Part shown: piece after piece, positions 26,669 through 34,815 of the stretch
Layout: each line of letters opens with the position of its first letter
How positions within the stretch are numbered: the stretch's first letter is position 1
Origin: Tatumella terrea
GTDB taxonomy: Bacteria > Pseudomonadota > Gammaproteobacteria > Enterobacterales > Enterobacteriaceae
Assembly (NCBI RefSeq): GCF_039523755.1
Contig: NZ_BAAAFX010000025.1
Location: 1 to 64,000 of the forward strand
Reading direction: 5' to 3'
DNA: 64,000 bases
The notes under the pieces: generated by a model
What the model was told of the DNA's origin: nothing
Database searches by the model: none
The model's input: the letters and a program-made list of their open reading frames with translations, nothing else
Position numbers and translations under genes: made by a program

Positions 26669-27321
26669 TGACATTTACTGACTGGGACATTGTCCGCAAT
26701 TTACTGCTCGCCGGGCGCTGGACAATCCTGTTATCGCTGGTGGCTTTTTTCGGCGGCACGCTGACCACGATCCCTCTGTTGCTGATGCGTCTGAGCCGGT
26801 TCCGTGTGCTGCACCTGCTGGTGCGTGCCTATTGCGGACTGTTTCAGGGAACCCCGTTGCTGATGCAGCTCTTCCTGGCATTTTTCGGCGTGGCGTTATT
26901 CGGGATCGATGTCTCCCCCTGGACGGCGGCGTCCGTGGCACTGACCCTGTATACCAGTGCATTTCTGCTGGATATCTGGTACGGCAGTATCCGTTCGCTA
27001 CCGAAAGGACAGTGGGAAGCCTCCCGTTGTGTCGGACTCACTTTTACGCAAACGCTTATCCATGTCGTGGTTCCTCAGGCATTCCGCGTGGCGCTGGCAC
27101 CCACCGTCGGGTTCGCGGTGCAGGTCATTAAAGGTACCGCACTGGCTTCTATTATCGGCTTCGTCGAACTGACCAAAGCCGGCACCATGCTGACTAACGT
27201 CACTTTTGAGCCGTTCAGGGTCTTTGCTTTGGTCGCCCTGGGGTATTTTATTTTGTGTTATCCGCTGTCCCGTTACAGCCTCTATCTGGAGAAGAAATTC
27301 GATGCCTCTCATCACCATTAA
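26665..27321 (+). CDS. Amino-acid-type ABC permease 2 (hpx cluster)
   Basis: A 218-residue partner permease of the same family. It has about five membrane segments, GLFQGTPLLMQLFLAFFGVALFG in the second third, and the EAA-like loop SLPKGQWEASRCVGLTFTQT. The start is ATG 26665 or the immediately following ATG 26668, both overlapping the stop of permease 1. The 3' end overlaps the ATPase gene by 20 bp. The tight overlaps indicate one operon with the binding protein and ATPase. Confidence 0.87.
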   Translation: MMTFTDWDIVRNLLLAGRWTILLSLVAFFGGTLTTIPLLLMRLSRFRVLHLLVRAYCGLFQGTPLLMQLFLAFFGVALFGIDVSPWTAASVALTLYTSAFLLDIWYGSIRSLPKGQWEASRCVGLTFTQTLIHVVVPQAFRVALAPTVGFAVQVIKGTALASIIGFVELTKAGTMLTNVTFEPFRVFALVALGYFILCYPLSRYSLYLEKKFDASHHH

Positions 27322-28033
27322 TCAGATGCAGAAATTCTACGGTGATAACCATGTTCTGAAAGGGATCGATCTCGATATTGATGCCGGTGAAGTGGTCTCT
27401 ATCATCGGGCGTAGCGGTTCAGGAAAAAGCACCTTGTTACGCTGTATTAACGGCCTTGAGAGCTATCAGGAAGGCAGTATTAAACTGGGCGGCATGACGA
27501 TCACCTCCAGTGACAGTCAGGCCAAAACCATCAGCCAGTCCATTGGTATGGTTTTCCAGAGCTTTAACCTGTTCCCCCATATGACAGCGCTGGAAAATGT
27601 CATGCTGGCTCCGCGACTGGTGCTGAAAAAGAGTCGTGCGGAAAGCCGCGATCTGGCCGCCCGTATGCTGGAGAAGGTCGGGCTGGGAGAGCGGCTGAAC
27701 TATTCCCCCGCCAGCCTTTCCGGCGGGCAACAGCAGCGTGTTGCTATTGCCAGAGCACTGGCGATGCAACCGAAGGTGCTGCTGTGTGACGAAATTACTT
27801 CAGCGCTGGATCCCGAACTGGTCGGGGAGGTGTTACGGGTGCTGGAACAACTGGCTGCTGATGGCATGACCCTGATCCTGGTGACCCATGAAATGAACTT
27901 TGCGAGAGAAGTCGGGGATCGGGTGGTGTTTATGCATCAGGGGAAAGTCCGCGAGCAGGGGGACAGCAAAACCTTCTTTACGCATCCGCAGACAGCAGAA
28001 CTTAAACAGTTTATCTCTACGGTTCGTTTGTAA
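27302..28033 (+). CDS. Amino-acid-type ABC ATPase (hpx cluster)
   Basis: A 243-residue ATPase of the GlnQ/HisP class. Walker A GRSGSGKST is near residue 36, the Q-loop MVFQSFNLFPHMTALENV near 85, the signature LSGGQQQRVAIARALA near 140, Walker B VLLCDEITSALDP near 162, and the switch histidine in LVTHEMNFAREV. ATG 27302 gives MPLITINQMQKFYG; a longer reading from 27206 only re-reads the permease gene. It completes a four-part importer (binding protein, two permeases, ATPase) and lies 23 bp upstream of hpxJ. Confidence 0.9.
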   Translation: MPLITINQMQKFYGDNHVLKGIDLDIDAGEVVSIIGRSGSGKSTLLRCINGLESYQEGSIKLGGMTITSSDSQAKTISQSIGMVFQSFNLFPHMTALENVMLAPRLVLKKSRAESRDLAARMLEKVGLGERLNYSPASLSGGQQQRVAIARALAMQPKVLLCDEITSALDPELVGEVLRVLEQLAADGMTLILVTHEMNFAREVGDRVVFMHQGKVREQGDSKTFFTHPQTAELKQFISTVRL

Positions 28034-28056
28034 TCACTTCTTTTAAGGAACGCATT

Positions 28057-29304
28057 ATGGATCTCAGTCAGATTTCTTCCATCAATCCGCCTCAACGATT
28101 ACTGATGGGCCCCGGTCCAATCAATGCCGACCCACGGGTACTGCGGGCGATGTCCAGTCAGCTGATCGGACAATACGATCCCGCCATGACCGGTTACATG
28201 AATGAGGTGATGGCGCTGTACCGTGGGGTCTTTTGCACTCAAAACCAGTGGACACTGCTGGTTAACGGGACGTCGCGTGCCGGAATTGAAGCGATTCTGT
28301 TATCCGCCATTAAACCTGGCGACAAAGTGCTGGTGCCTGTGTTCGGGCGTTTCGGACACCTGTTGTGTGAAATCGCCCACCGCTGCCGTGCAGAAGTACA
28401 TACCATTGACGTCCCGTGGGGAGAGGTGTTCACGGCAGATCAGATTGAAGATGCCATCCGCCGCATTAAACCGCGTCTGTTACTGACGGTCCAGGGTGAC
28501 ACATCGACCACGATGTTACAGCCGCTGGCGGAACTCGGTGAGATCTGTCGGCGTTATGGTGTGTTGTTCTATACGGATGCGACCGCCTCGCTGGGTGGAA
28601 ATGCGCTGGAAACGGATGCCTGGGGGCTGGATGCGGTGTCGGCCGGGATGCAGAAATGCCTGGGCGGGCCTTCGGGCACGTCCCCGGTGACTCTCAGCGC
28701 ACAAATGGAAGAGGTGATCAGACGGCGCAAGCGTGTTGAGCAGGGGATCCGGACGGACGCTCACCAGGACGGAGAGGATGAAATGATCTATTCCAACTAT
28801 TTCGATCTTGGCATGATCATGGATTACTGGGGGGCAGAACGGTTGAACCATCATACGGAAGCGACCAGTGCATTGTTTGCCGCCCGCGAATGTGCGCGGA
28901 TCCTTCTGCAGGAAGGGATCAGCGAAGGGATTGCCCGGCATAAGCTGCATGGTGATGCGATGCTGCAAGGGATCCGGGCCATGGGGCTGACGGTCTTTGG
29001 CGATGTCCGTCATAAAATGAATAATGTGCTGGGCGTCATGATCCCTGCACAGGTCAATGGCGATCAGGTGCGAAGCATGATGCTGAACGACTTCGGGATC
29101 GAGATAGGCACCTCATTCGGACCGTTGCATGGCAAAGTCTGGCGTATCGGCACCATGGGATATAACGCGCGTAAGCAGTGCGTTCTGCAAACCCTGACGG
29201 CGCTGGAAGCGGTGCTGAATCGCCTCGGCTTTATCACCCGTCAGGGGGCCGCGATGCAGGCCGCGTGGGATCACTATCTGACGGAAGCACCTCATGCAGA
29301 ATAA
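28057..29304 (+). CDS. hpxJ: Ureidoglycine-glyoxylate aminotransferase HpxJ
   Basis: A 415-residue class-V PLP aminotransferase (AGXT/PucG type). In the hpx pathway it moves the amino group of ureidoglycine to glyoxylate, giving oxalurate and glycine, and so links allantoate breakdown to HpxWXYZ. The PLP lysine is K200 in SAGMQKCLGGPSGTSP; MGPGPINADPRVLRA near residue 17 and LVNGTSRAGIEA near residue 68 are typical of the family. An AAGGAAC site precedes ATG 28057. Its 3' end overlaps hpxK by 11 bp. Confidence 0.9.
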   Translation: MDLSQISSINPPQRLLMGPGPINADPRVLRAMSSQLIGQYDPAMTGYMNEVMALYRGVFCTQNQWTLLVNGTSRAGIEAILLSAIKPGDKVLVPVFGRFGHLLCEIAHRCRAEVHTIDVPWGEVFTADQIEDAIRRIKPRLLLTVQGDTSTTMLQPLAELGEICRRYGVLFYTDATASLGGNALETDAWGLDAVSAGMQKCLGGPSGTSPVTLSAQMEEVIRRRKRVEQGIRTDAHQDGEDEMIYSNYFDLGMIMDYWGAERLNHHTEATSALFAARECARILLQEGISEGIARHKLHGDAMLQGIRAMGLTVFGDVRHKMNNVLGVMIPAQVNGDQVRSMMLNDFGIEIGTSFGPLHGKVWRIGTMGYNARKQCVLQTLTALEAVLNRLGFITRQGAAMQAAWDHYLTEAPHAE

Positions 29305-30586
29305 AATGAGCGTCCTGCAGGCGCAACAGGCCGGAGAGCGGGCGATGGCCCGCTGTGATTCTCTGGCGATGATCAGTGAAACCGAAGGGCAGCTGACCCG
29401 GGTGTATCTCTCGGCTGAACATCTCCGGGCTAATCATCTGACCGGTCAGTGGATGAAAGAAGCCGGTATGAACGTCTGGCAGGATGAGGTCGGGAATATT
29501 TGCGGGCGTTACGAAGCGCAGACACCGGATGCCCCCGCCATCTTACTGGGCTCTCATCTGGACAGCGTGCGTAATGCGGGAAAATACGACGGCCCGCTGG
29601 GCGTACTGACGGCGATAGAAACCGTCAGCTGGCTGAATGCGCAGCAAATCCGCCTGCCGGTCGCTATCGAGATTATCGGCTTTGCCGATGAAGAAGGGAC
29701 ACGTTTCGGGATCACGTTGCTGGGCAGTAAAGGCATCACCGGACGCTGGCCCGCGTGCTGGCCGGCACAACCCGACGGAGAAGGGATCACCGTCGCGCAG
29801 GCGATGCAGTCTGTCGGCCTGCAGGCGGAGAATATTGCCCGGGCCGCCAGGCGCCGGGACGCGTTTATCGCTTACCTTGAATTACATATCGAACAGGGTC
29901 CCTGTCTGGAACAGGCCGGACTGGCGCTGGGGGTGGTGACTGCGATCAACGGCGCACGACGTCTGAACTGCTCCTTTACCGGAATGGCGGGCCATGCCGG
30001 TACGGTGCCGATGACCCACCGGAAAGATGCCCTGGCCGCAGCGGCGGAGTGGATGGTCTTTATTGAAAAGGCTACGTGCGAGGCCGACCCGTTATTAGTC
30101 GCAACGGTCGGGACCCTGACCTGTGAACCGGGAGCGGTCAATGTGATCCCGGGCGAGGTCAGGCTTTCTCTGGATATTCGCGGGCCGGAAGATGACCCGC
30201 TGGCAAAACTGCTGGCCACGCTGTTGCAGGAAGCTGATCAGATTGCGGCACGGCGCGGGCTGTCCTTTCGTGCAGAAGAGTATTATGGCATTCAGGCAAC
30301 GACCTGCGATCCGGCACTGCGTAATGCTTTCAGTGAAGCGGTCACTGAGGTTCAGGGGCAGTCGCTCCTGTTACCCAGCGGAGCCGGACATGATGCCATT
30401 GCTATCGCGGAATGCTGGCCAGTGGCGATGTTATTCGTCCGTTGTGCCGGGGGGATTAGCCATCATCCGGCGGAATCAGTGACCACGGCGGATGTGTCGC
30501 TGGCGATACAGGCCTATTTACAGGCTATTATTAAGGTGGCGGAGTCGGCCGGTAGCGTGAACTCACGTAATGCGGAGAACGTCTGA
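29294..30586 (+). CDS. hpxK: Allantoate amidohydrolase HpxK
   Basis: A 430-residue binuclear metallohydrolase of the M20/AllC family that hydrolyses allantoate to ureidoglycine, CO2 and ammonia. Metal-ligand motifs are in family order: GSHLDSVRNAGKYDG (H88, D99), FADEEGTRFG (E133/134), ELHIEQGP (H198), and the late GAGHDA with GGISHHPAE (final histidine). The gene starts inside the end of hpxJ and its stop overlaps the hpxQ start (TGATG). The nearby allantoinase makes its substrate. A carbamoylase on another N-carbamoyl compound is possible but less likely here. Confidence 0.9.
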   Translation: MQNKMSVLQAQQAGERAMARCDSLAMISETEGQLTRVYLSAEHLRANHLTGQWMKEAGMNVWQDEVGNICGRYEAQTPDAPAILLGSHLDSVRNAGKYDGPLGVLTAIETVSWLNAQQIRLPVAIEIIGFADEEGTRFGITLLGSKGITGRWPACWPAQPDGEGITVAQAMQSVGLQAENIARAARRRDAFIAYLELHIEQGPCLEQAGLALGVVTAINGARRLNCSFTGMAGHAGTVPMTHRKDALAAAAEWMVFIEKATCEADPLLVATVGTLTCEPGAVNVIPGEVRLSLDIRGPEDDPLAKLLATLLQEADQIAARRGLSFRAEEYYGIQATTCDPALRNAFSEAVTEVQGQSLLLPSGAGHDAIAIAECWPVAMLFVRCAGGISHHPAESVTTADVSLAIQAYLQAIIKVAESAGSVNSRNAENV

Positions 30587-31080
30587 TGGATATCGAACAG
30601 TTTAATCAGCTGCCGCCTGCAGAGGCGAGGGCGGCGATCGAAAGCTGTGTGGCTATTCCTGCGTGGCAACAGCAACTGGTGGCTGCGCGTCCTTTCCTGT
30701 CGGTACAACAGGCGCTGGACTATGCGGATGGTTTATCCCGGCAGTGGCAGCAGACTGAATTAGCGCAGGCATTCAGTGCCCACCCGCGGATTGGTGAAAG
30801 AGCCTCAGGGCAGCGGGCACATCAGCAGGCTTCCCGCAGTGAACAGGCGGCGGTACTGACGGCTGACAGTCAGGTCCGGCAGGCAATAGCCGAGGGGAAT
30901 CAGGCTTACGAAGCACGTTTTGGCCGGATTTTCCTGATCCGTGCCAAAGGGCGTATGCCACAGGAGATTCTGGAGCAACTCCGCCGGCGTTTGCATAATG
31001 ATGACCGTGAAGAGCTGGGGGAGACCCTGGCGCAATTGCGTGAAATCACGTTATTGCGATTACAGGAGGTATTGTCATGA
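30586..31080 (+). CDS. hpxQ: OHCU decarboxylase HpxQ (UraD family)
   Basis: A 164-residue 2-oxo-4-hydroxy-4-carboxy-5-ureidoimidazoline decarboxylase that yields S-allantoin. The catalytic signature AHPRIGERA (near residue 65) and the C-terminal substrate motif ARFGRIFLIRAKGR are clear, followed by a helix with RLHNDDREELGETLAQLREITLLRLQ (split here for length). Start and stop codons overlap hpxK and hpxT. HpxT and HpxQ together turn 5-hydroxyisourate into allantoin. Confidence 0.93.
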   Translation: MDIEQFNQLPPAEARAAIESCVAIPAWQQQLVAARPFLSVQQALDYADGLSRQWQQTELAQAFSAHPRIGERASGQRAHQQASRSEQAAVLTADSQVRQAIAEGNQAYEARFGRIFLIRAKGRMPQEILEQLRRRLHNDDREELGETLAQLREITLLRLQEVLS

Positions 31081-31412
31081 GTACCATCACCACACATATT
31101 CTGGATACGGCGCTGGGTAAACCTGCCCGTGACGTCCGCATTACGCTGGAGCAGCAATCGACAGAAGGCTGGGCTGAACTGGCGCAGGGTAAGACGGACG
31201 ATGACGGGCGTCTGAAAACCCTGACACCGGAACCGGTGACTCCTGGTCATTACCGGCTGACGGCGGAAATCGGGGATTATTTTGCAATATCCGGGCGGCA
31301 GTCGCTGTATCTGACGGCGCAGATCGATTTTGTGATCCCGGAAGCCGGCAGTCACTACCATCTGCCGTTTCTGATCACCCCCTGGTCCTGGTCGACCTAT
31401 CGGGGAAGTTAA
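31077..31412 (+). CDS. hpxT: 5-Hydroxyisourate hydrolase HpxT (transthyretin-like)
   Basis: A 111-residue HIU hydrolase. It begins STITTHILDTALGKPARDVRI, containing the catalytic histidine of the family, and ends with the diagnostic C-terminal tetrapeptide YRGS. No signal peptide is seen, so it is cytosolic. It is coupled to hpxQ (ATGA overlap) and is the last gene of the rightward hpx operon. A hairpin with an imperfect stem (31424-31432 with 31446-31454) separates it from the convergent omega-amidase gene. Confidence 0.94.
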   Translation: MSTITTHILDTALGKPARDVRITLEQQSTEGWAELAQGKTDDDGRLKTLTPEPVTPGHYRLTAEIGDYFAISGRQSLYLTAQIDFVIPEAGSHYHLPFLITPWSWSTYRGS

Positions 31413-31460
31413 CCCGGCGGCGGTGATGGCGGACGGTTACACCGCCCGCCATCATGGCGG

Positions 31461-32231
31461 TTATTCCAGCGTAAAGCTGTCCGCATCACGCCAGGCCGGG
31501 AAGCGCTGACGGTAAGCCTGAAGTTCCTGCAGAGAGAGTGTGGCTGAGATCACTTCCGGCGTATCGGCAGCTGCGGTCGCCAGCAGTTCGCCGGTCGGAC
31601 TGATAATGCGGCTATCACCACTGTAGCTCAATGCGTTAGCGTCCTGGCCGACGCGATTACATCCCGCGATATACGTCTGGTTTTCAATCGCTCTGGCCAG
31701 CAGGAGTGCCTGCCAGTGTGCGCTGCGTGCCGCAGGCCAGCTGGCGATATACAGCGCCAGGTCGTAATCATTCCGGTTACGCGAAAAGACCGGAAAGCGC
31801 AGGTCATAGCAGATCTGCGGAAGAATTCGCCATCCCCGCCATTCGATAATGACCCGCTCACGGCCCGCCTCGTAATGGTGATGCTCTTCACCCATTCTGA
31901 ACAGATGGCGTTTATCGTAACGATGGATGTCTCCTGCGGGGGTGACCAGCAGAAAGCGGTTGACCGCGCCCTGATCCGTTTGCAGTGCCACACTGCCACC
32001 GGCCAGTGCGTCATACTTTTTCGCCTGAGCCGCCAGCCATTCAATGACGACGGATTCCGGCAGAGAAGACCGGGCGGCCTCCATCGCAAAACCGGTGGTA
32101 AACATCTCCGGTAACAGGATCAGATCACTGTCAGGAACGGTCTCCAGTACCTGCCCGAAATGACGTAAATTGGCCTCCCCGTCCATCCAGACCAGAGGCT
32201 GCTGAAGCAGGCTAATCTTTAAATCCGGCAT
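31461..32231 (-). CDS. yafV: Omega-amidase YafV/MtnU (nitrilase family)
   Basis: A 256-residue C-N hydrolase. The Glu-Lys-Cys triad is visible: E42 in LLPEMFTTGF, K107 in HRYDKRHLF, and C141 in PQICYDLRFPVFSRN. Omega-amidases hydrolyse alpha-ketoglutaramate (and alpha-ketosuccinamate) to the keto acid and ammonia. The gene overlaps mtnE by 13 bp. MtnE-type transaminases using glutamine release exactly alpha-ketoglutaramate, so the pair makes the last methionine-salvage step irreversible (pathway knowledge applied here by inference). Confidence 0.92.
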   Translation of the reverse strand: MPDLKISLLQQPLVWMDGEANLRHFGQVLETVPDSDLILLPEMFTTGFAMEAARSSLPESVVIEWLAAQAKKYDALAGGSVALQTDQGAVNRFLLVTPAGDIHRYDKRHLFRMGEEHHHYEAGRERVIIEWRGWRILPQICYDLRFPVFSRNRNDYDLALYIASWPAARSAHWQALLLARAIENQTYIAGCNRVGQDANALSYSGDSRIISPTGELLATAAADTPEVISATLSLQELQAYRQRFPAWRDADSFTLE

Positions 32232-33379
32232 AAGCGCTCCGCGGCAGCCTGCAGAGTCGGCTCCTGTTTCGCAAAACAGAGACGGATCAGTTTATGCGGA
32301 AACTCACCGTCACAAAACACGGACAACGGGATCGCTGCCACACCGACTTCTTTGGTCAGCCACTGACAGAAGCTGACATCATCCAGATCTGAAATTGCAC
32401 TGTAATCCAGTAACAGGAAGTAGGTGCCTTCACAAGGCAGGACCCGGAAACGGCTCTCCTGTAAGGCATTGATCAGGAAGTCACGACGTTGCCGGTAGAA
32501 TGCCGGCAGATCGAGATAATGCTCCGGTTCTTTACGCAGCATATCTGCCAGCGCCAGCTGTGCCGGGGTATTGACGGCAAAGGTCAGGTACTGGTGAACC
32601 TTACGGATTTCGGCAGAGATCGCCGCCGGTGCCACACAGTAACCCACTTTCCAGCCGGTCATATGATACGTTTTTCCGAAGGAGGAAACGGCAACCCCTC
32701 GCTCGCGCAATTGCGGATGCTGCAGAATACTGAAATGTCCTCCCTCAGCAAAACAGATGTGTTCATAGACTTCATCACTCAGGACATAGGTTTCCTGCTG
32801 GCCGATAGCCTGCCAGAGTGCATCAAAATCGGCAGCCTGCCAGACGGTTGCGGTCGGGTTATGTGGCGTGTTGAGGATCACCAGGCGCGTTTTATCAGAC
32901 AGTAATTCAGAAAAGGCCTGCCAGTCAGGGCGAAAGGCCGGGGGCTGAAGGGCAATACGTTTCAGCACGCCACCGGACAGTGCCACGGCAGGTGCATAAC
33001 TGTCATAACTCGGGTCAAAGCAGATCACTTCATCACCCGGCCTGACCAGCGCCGTGATGGCCGCAAACAGTGCCTCGGTGGCCCCTGCGGTGACGGTGAT
33101 ATCGGTGTTCACATCCGGCGTGTAATCATAGCAACGCTGTGTTTTTTCAGCGATAGCTTCGCGAAGGGGCTGAACCCCGGTCATTGGCGCATACTGGTTG
33201 GCCCCCTGACTGACATGCCAGGCTAGTTGCTGTTGCAGGTATTCCGGACCATCAAAGTCAGGGAAGCCTTGTGACAGATTAATTGCCTGATATTCTTGTG
33301 CCAGAGCACTCATCTGACTGAAGATAGTGGTGCCCAGGGCCGGAAGTTTACTGTCGGGAGTGAAAGTATGCTGCGTCAT
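32219..33379 (-). CDS. mtnE: Methionine (KMTB) aminotransferase MtnE/YbdL
   Basis: A 386-residue fold-type I PLP aminotransferase, YbdL-like. It aminates 4-methylthio-2-oxobutanoate to methionine, typically with glutamine as donor. The PLP lysine is K236 in SSFGKTYHMTGWKVGY; NLSQGFPDFDGP (near 34), NQYAPMTGVQPLREAI (near 61) and NTPHNPTATVW (near 170) are family blocks. It is divergent from mtnC across a 202-bp region with MetJ-like boxes and is cotranscribed with the omega-amidase. A close paralogue lies at 55236-56402. Confidence 0.93.
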   Translation of the reverse strand: MTQHTFTPDSKLPALGTTIFSQMSALAQEYQAINLSQGFPDFDGPEYLQQQLAWHVSQGANQYAPMTGVQPLREAIAEKTQRCYDYTPDVNTDITVTAGATEALFAAITALVRPGDEVICFDPSYDSYAPAVALSGGVLKRIALQPPAFRPDWQAFSELLSDKTRLVILNTPHNPTATVWQAADFDALWQAIGQQETYVLSDEVYEHICFAEGGHFSILQHPQLRERGVAVSSFGKTYHMTGWKVGYCVAPAAISAEIRKVHQYLTFAVNTPAQLALADMLRKEPEHYLDLPAFYRQRRDFLINALQESRFRVLPCEGTYFLLLDYSAISDLDDVSFCQWLTKEVGVAAIPLSVFCDGEFPHKLIRLCFAKQEPTLQAAAERLCRI

Positions 33380-33486
33380 TATTACTCTGCCTTATCGACG
33401 GCTATCTGTATTAAGAGATAAATCGTGTGTGTGACCAAAGCCTTTATTGATGCCACTATAAACAGGATGGTAATATTTGGCAATCA

Positions 33487-33502
33487 AGACACTTAGATGG
33501 CT
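33487..33502. promoter_or_regulatory. MetJ-like operator between mtnE and mtnC
   Basis: Two adjacent in-register 8-mers, AGACACTT and AGATGGCT, each match the met-box consensus AGACGTCT at six of eight positions. They lie 108 bp upstream of mtnE and 80 bp upstream of mtnC, so one operator could serve both directions. Confidence 0.6.
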
Positions 33503-33581
33503 AAACAGAAAAACAGCCGGCAGATCCTGAAATAATAATGTTTTTCCTGCAAATATCAGGCAGCTGTGCTGCGGAGGTAGA

Positions 33582-34265
33582 ATGATTCGAGCAATTGTGA
33601 CGGATATCGAGGGCACGACCAGTGATATCCGCTTTGTACACCAGGTGCTGTTTCCTTATGCACGTCAGCATCTGGAAAGCTATATCCGTGAAAACGCTCA
33701 GGCACCGGCAGTGTCTCAGGCGCTGGAGAGTTTACGCCACGAGCTGGCGCAGCCGGAGGCGACGACGGATCAGCTGATCGAAGCGTTATACCGGTTTATG
33801 GATGAAGACCGTAAATCAACCGCGCTGAAAGCCCTGCAGGGCATGATCTGGCGGGATGGCTACGTCAACGGGAGTTTTACCGGACACCTCTATCCGGATG
33901 TCTTACCGGCCCTGAAACAATGGCAGACTCAGGGGCTGACCCTGTGCGTCTATTCCTCGGGATCCGTGGCTGCACAGAAACTGCTGTTCGGTTACAGCGA
34001 TGCCGGGGATATTACCGGGGTCTTCAGCGACTATTTTGATACCCATGTCGGGGCCAAGCGGGAAGAGCAGTCCTACCGCAATATTGCCGGTAAGCTGGGG
34101 CTGCCGGGCGAAGCCTTACTCTTTTTATCGGATATTCATCAGGAGCTGGATGCCGCGCGTGCTGCAGGCTGGAAAACCGTTCAGCTGATCCGTGGCGAGG
34201 CTGACCCGGAAAGCGTGCATCCGGCGGTGAGCAGTTTTGAACAGATTACACCGGAGACCTTCTGA
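33582..34265 (+). CDS. mtnC: Enolase-phosphatase E1 (MtnC)
   Basis: A 227-residue HAD-family bifunctional enzyme of methionine salvage. It enolises and dephosphorylates 2,3-diketo-5-methylthiopentyl-1-phosphate to the acireductone. The HAD motif I TDIEGTTSD (D8, E10) is at the N-terminus, YSSGS provides motif II, the lysine of motif III lies in VGAKREEQSY, and motif IV is LFLSDIHQELDAA. GGAGGTAGA precedes ATG 33582. It is followed within one base by mtnD. No mtnB lies upstream, although it usually neighbours mtnC in relatives. Confidence 0.94.
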   Translation: MIRAIVTDIEGTTSDIRFVHQVLFPYARQHLESYIRENAQAPAVSQALESLRHELAQPEATTDQLIEALYRFMDEDRKSTALKALQGMIWRDGYVNGSFTGHLYPDVLPALKQWQTQGLTLCVYSSGSVAAQKLLFGYSDAGDITGVFSDYFDTHVGAKREEQSYRNIAGKLGLPGEALLFLSDIHQELDAARAAGWKTVQLIRGEADPESVHPAVSSFEQITPETF

Positions 34266-34266
34266 A

Positions 34267-34809
34267 ATGAGTGCATTAACGATTTTTAGTGATCAGGACG
34301 CCAGCCAGCCGGTCTGGCAGAGTGAAGATGCAGCGCAGATCCGTGAAAAACTGGCGCAACAGGATGTTCGTTTTGAACGCTGGGCGGCCGACCGTGATCT
34401 GGGGGCCGATCCGACGCCGGAGACGGTGCTTGAAGCCTATCAGCATGCGATTGATAAACTGGTGGCAGAAAAAGGTTACCAGAGCTGGGATGTGATCAGC
34501 ATGCGTGCCAGTCATCCGGAGAAACAGGCATTACGCGAAAAGTTTCTTTCGGAGCACACCCACGGTGAGGACGAGGTCCGCTTTTTCGTCGAAGGGGCGG
34601 GGTTGTTTTGCCTGCATCTGGGCGGACAGGTGTATCAGATCCTGTGTGAGAAAAATGATCTGATCTCGGTCCCTGCCGGCACGGCCCACTGGTTCGATAT
34701 GGGATCGGAACCTAACTTCACGGCTATCCGTATTTTTGATAATCCGGAAGGCTGGATCGCCCGCTTTACCGGCGATCCGATTGCCGAAAATTATCCCCGC
34801 CTCGCCTGA
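34267..34809 (+). CDS. mtnD: Acireductone dioxygenase (MtnD)
   Basis: A 180-residue cupin dioxygenase that oxidises the acireductone. With Fe2+ it gives the methionine keto-acid precursor and formate; with Ni2+ it gives methylthiopropionate, formate and CO. Metal ligands are H97, H99, E103 (HTHGEDEVRFFVEG) and H141 (TAHWFDMGSEP). ATG 34267 gives MSALTIFSDQ and follows the mtnC stop by one base; a longer reading from 34237 merely overlaps mtnC. It converges tightly with mtnA (6-bp gap). Confidence 0.95.
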   Translation: MSALTIFSDQDASQPVWQSEDAAQIREKLAQQDVRFERWAADRDLGADPTPETVLEAYQHAIDKLVAEKGYQSWDVISMRASHPEKQALREKFLSEHTHGEDEVRFFVEGAGLFCLHLGGQVYQILCEKNDLISVPAGTAHWFDMGSEPNFTAIRIFDNPEGWIARFTGDPIAENYPRLA

Positions 34810-34815
34810 CAAGGT

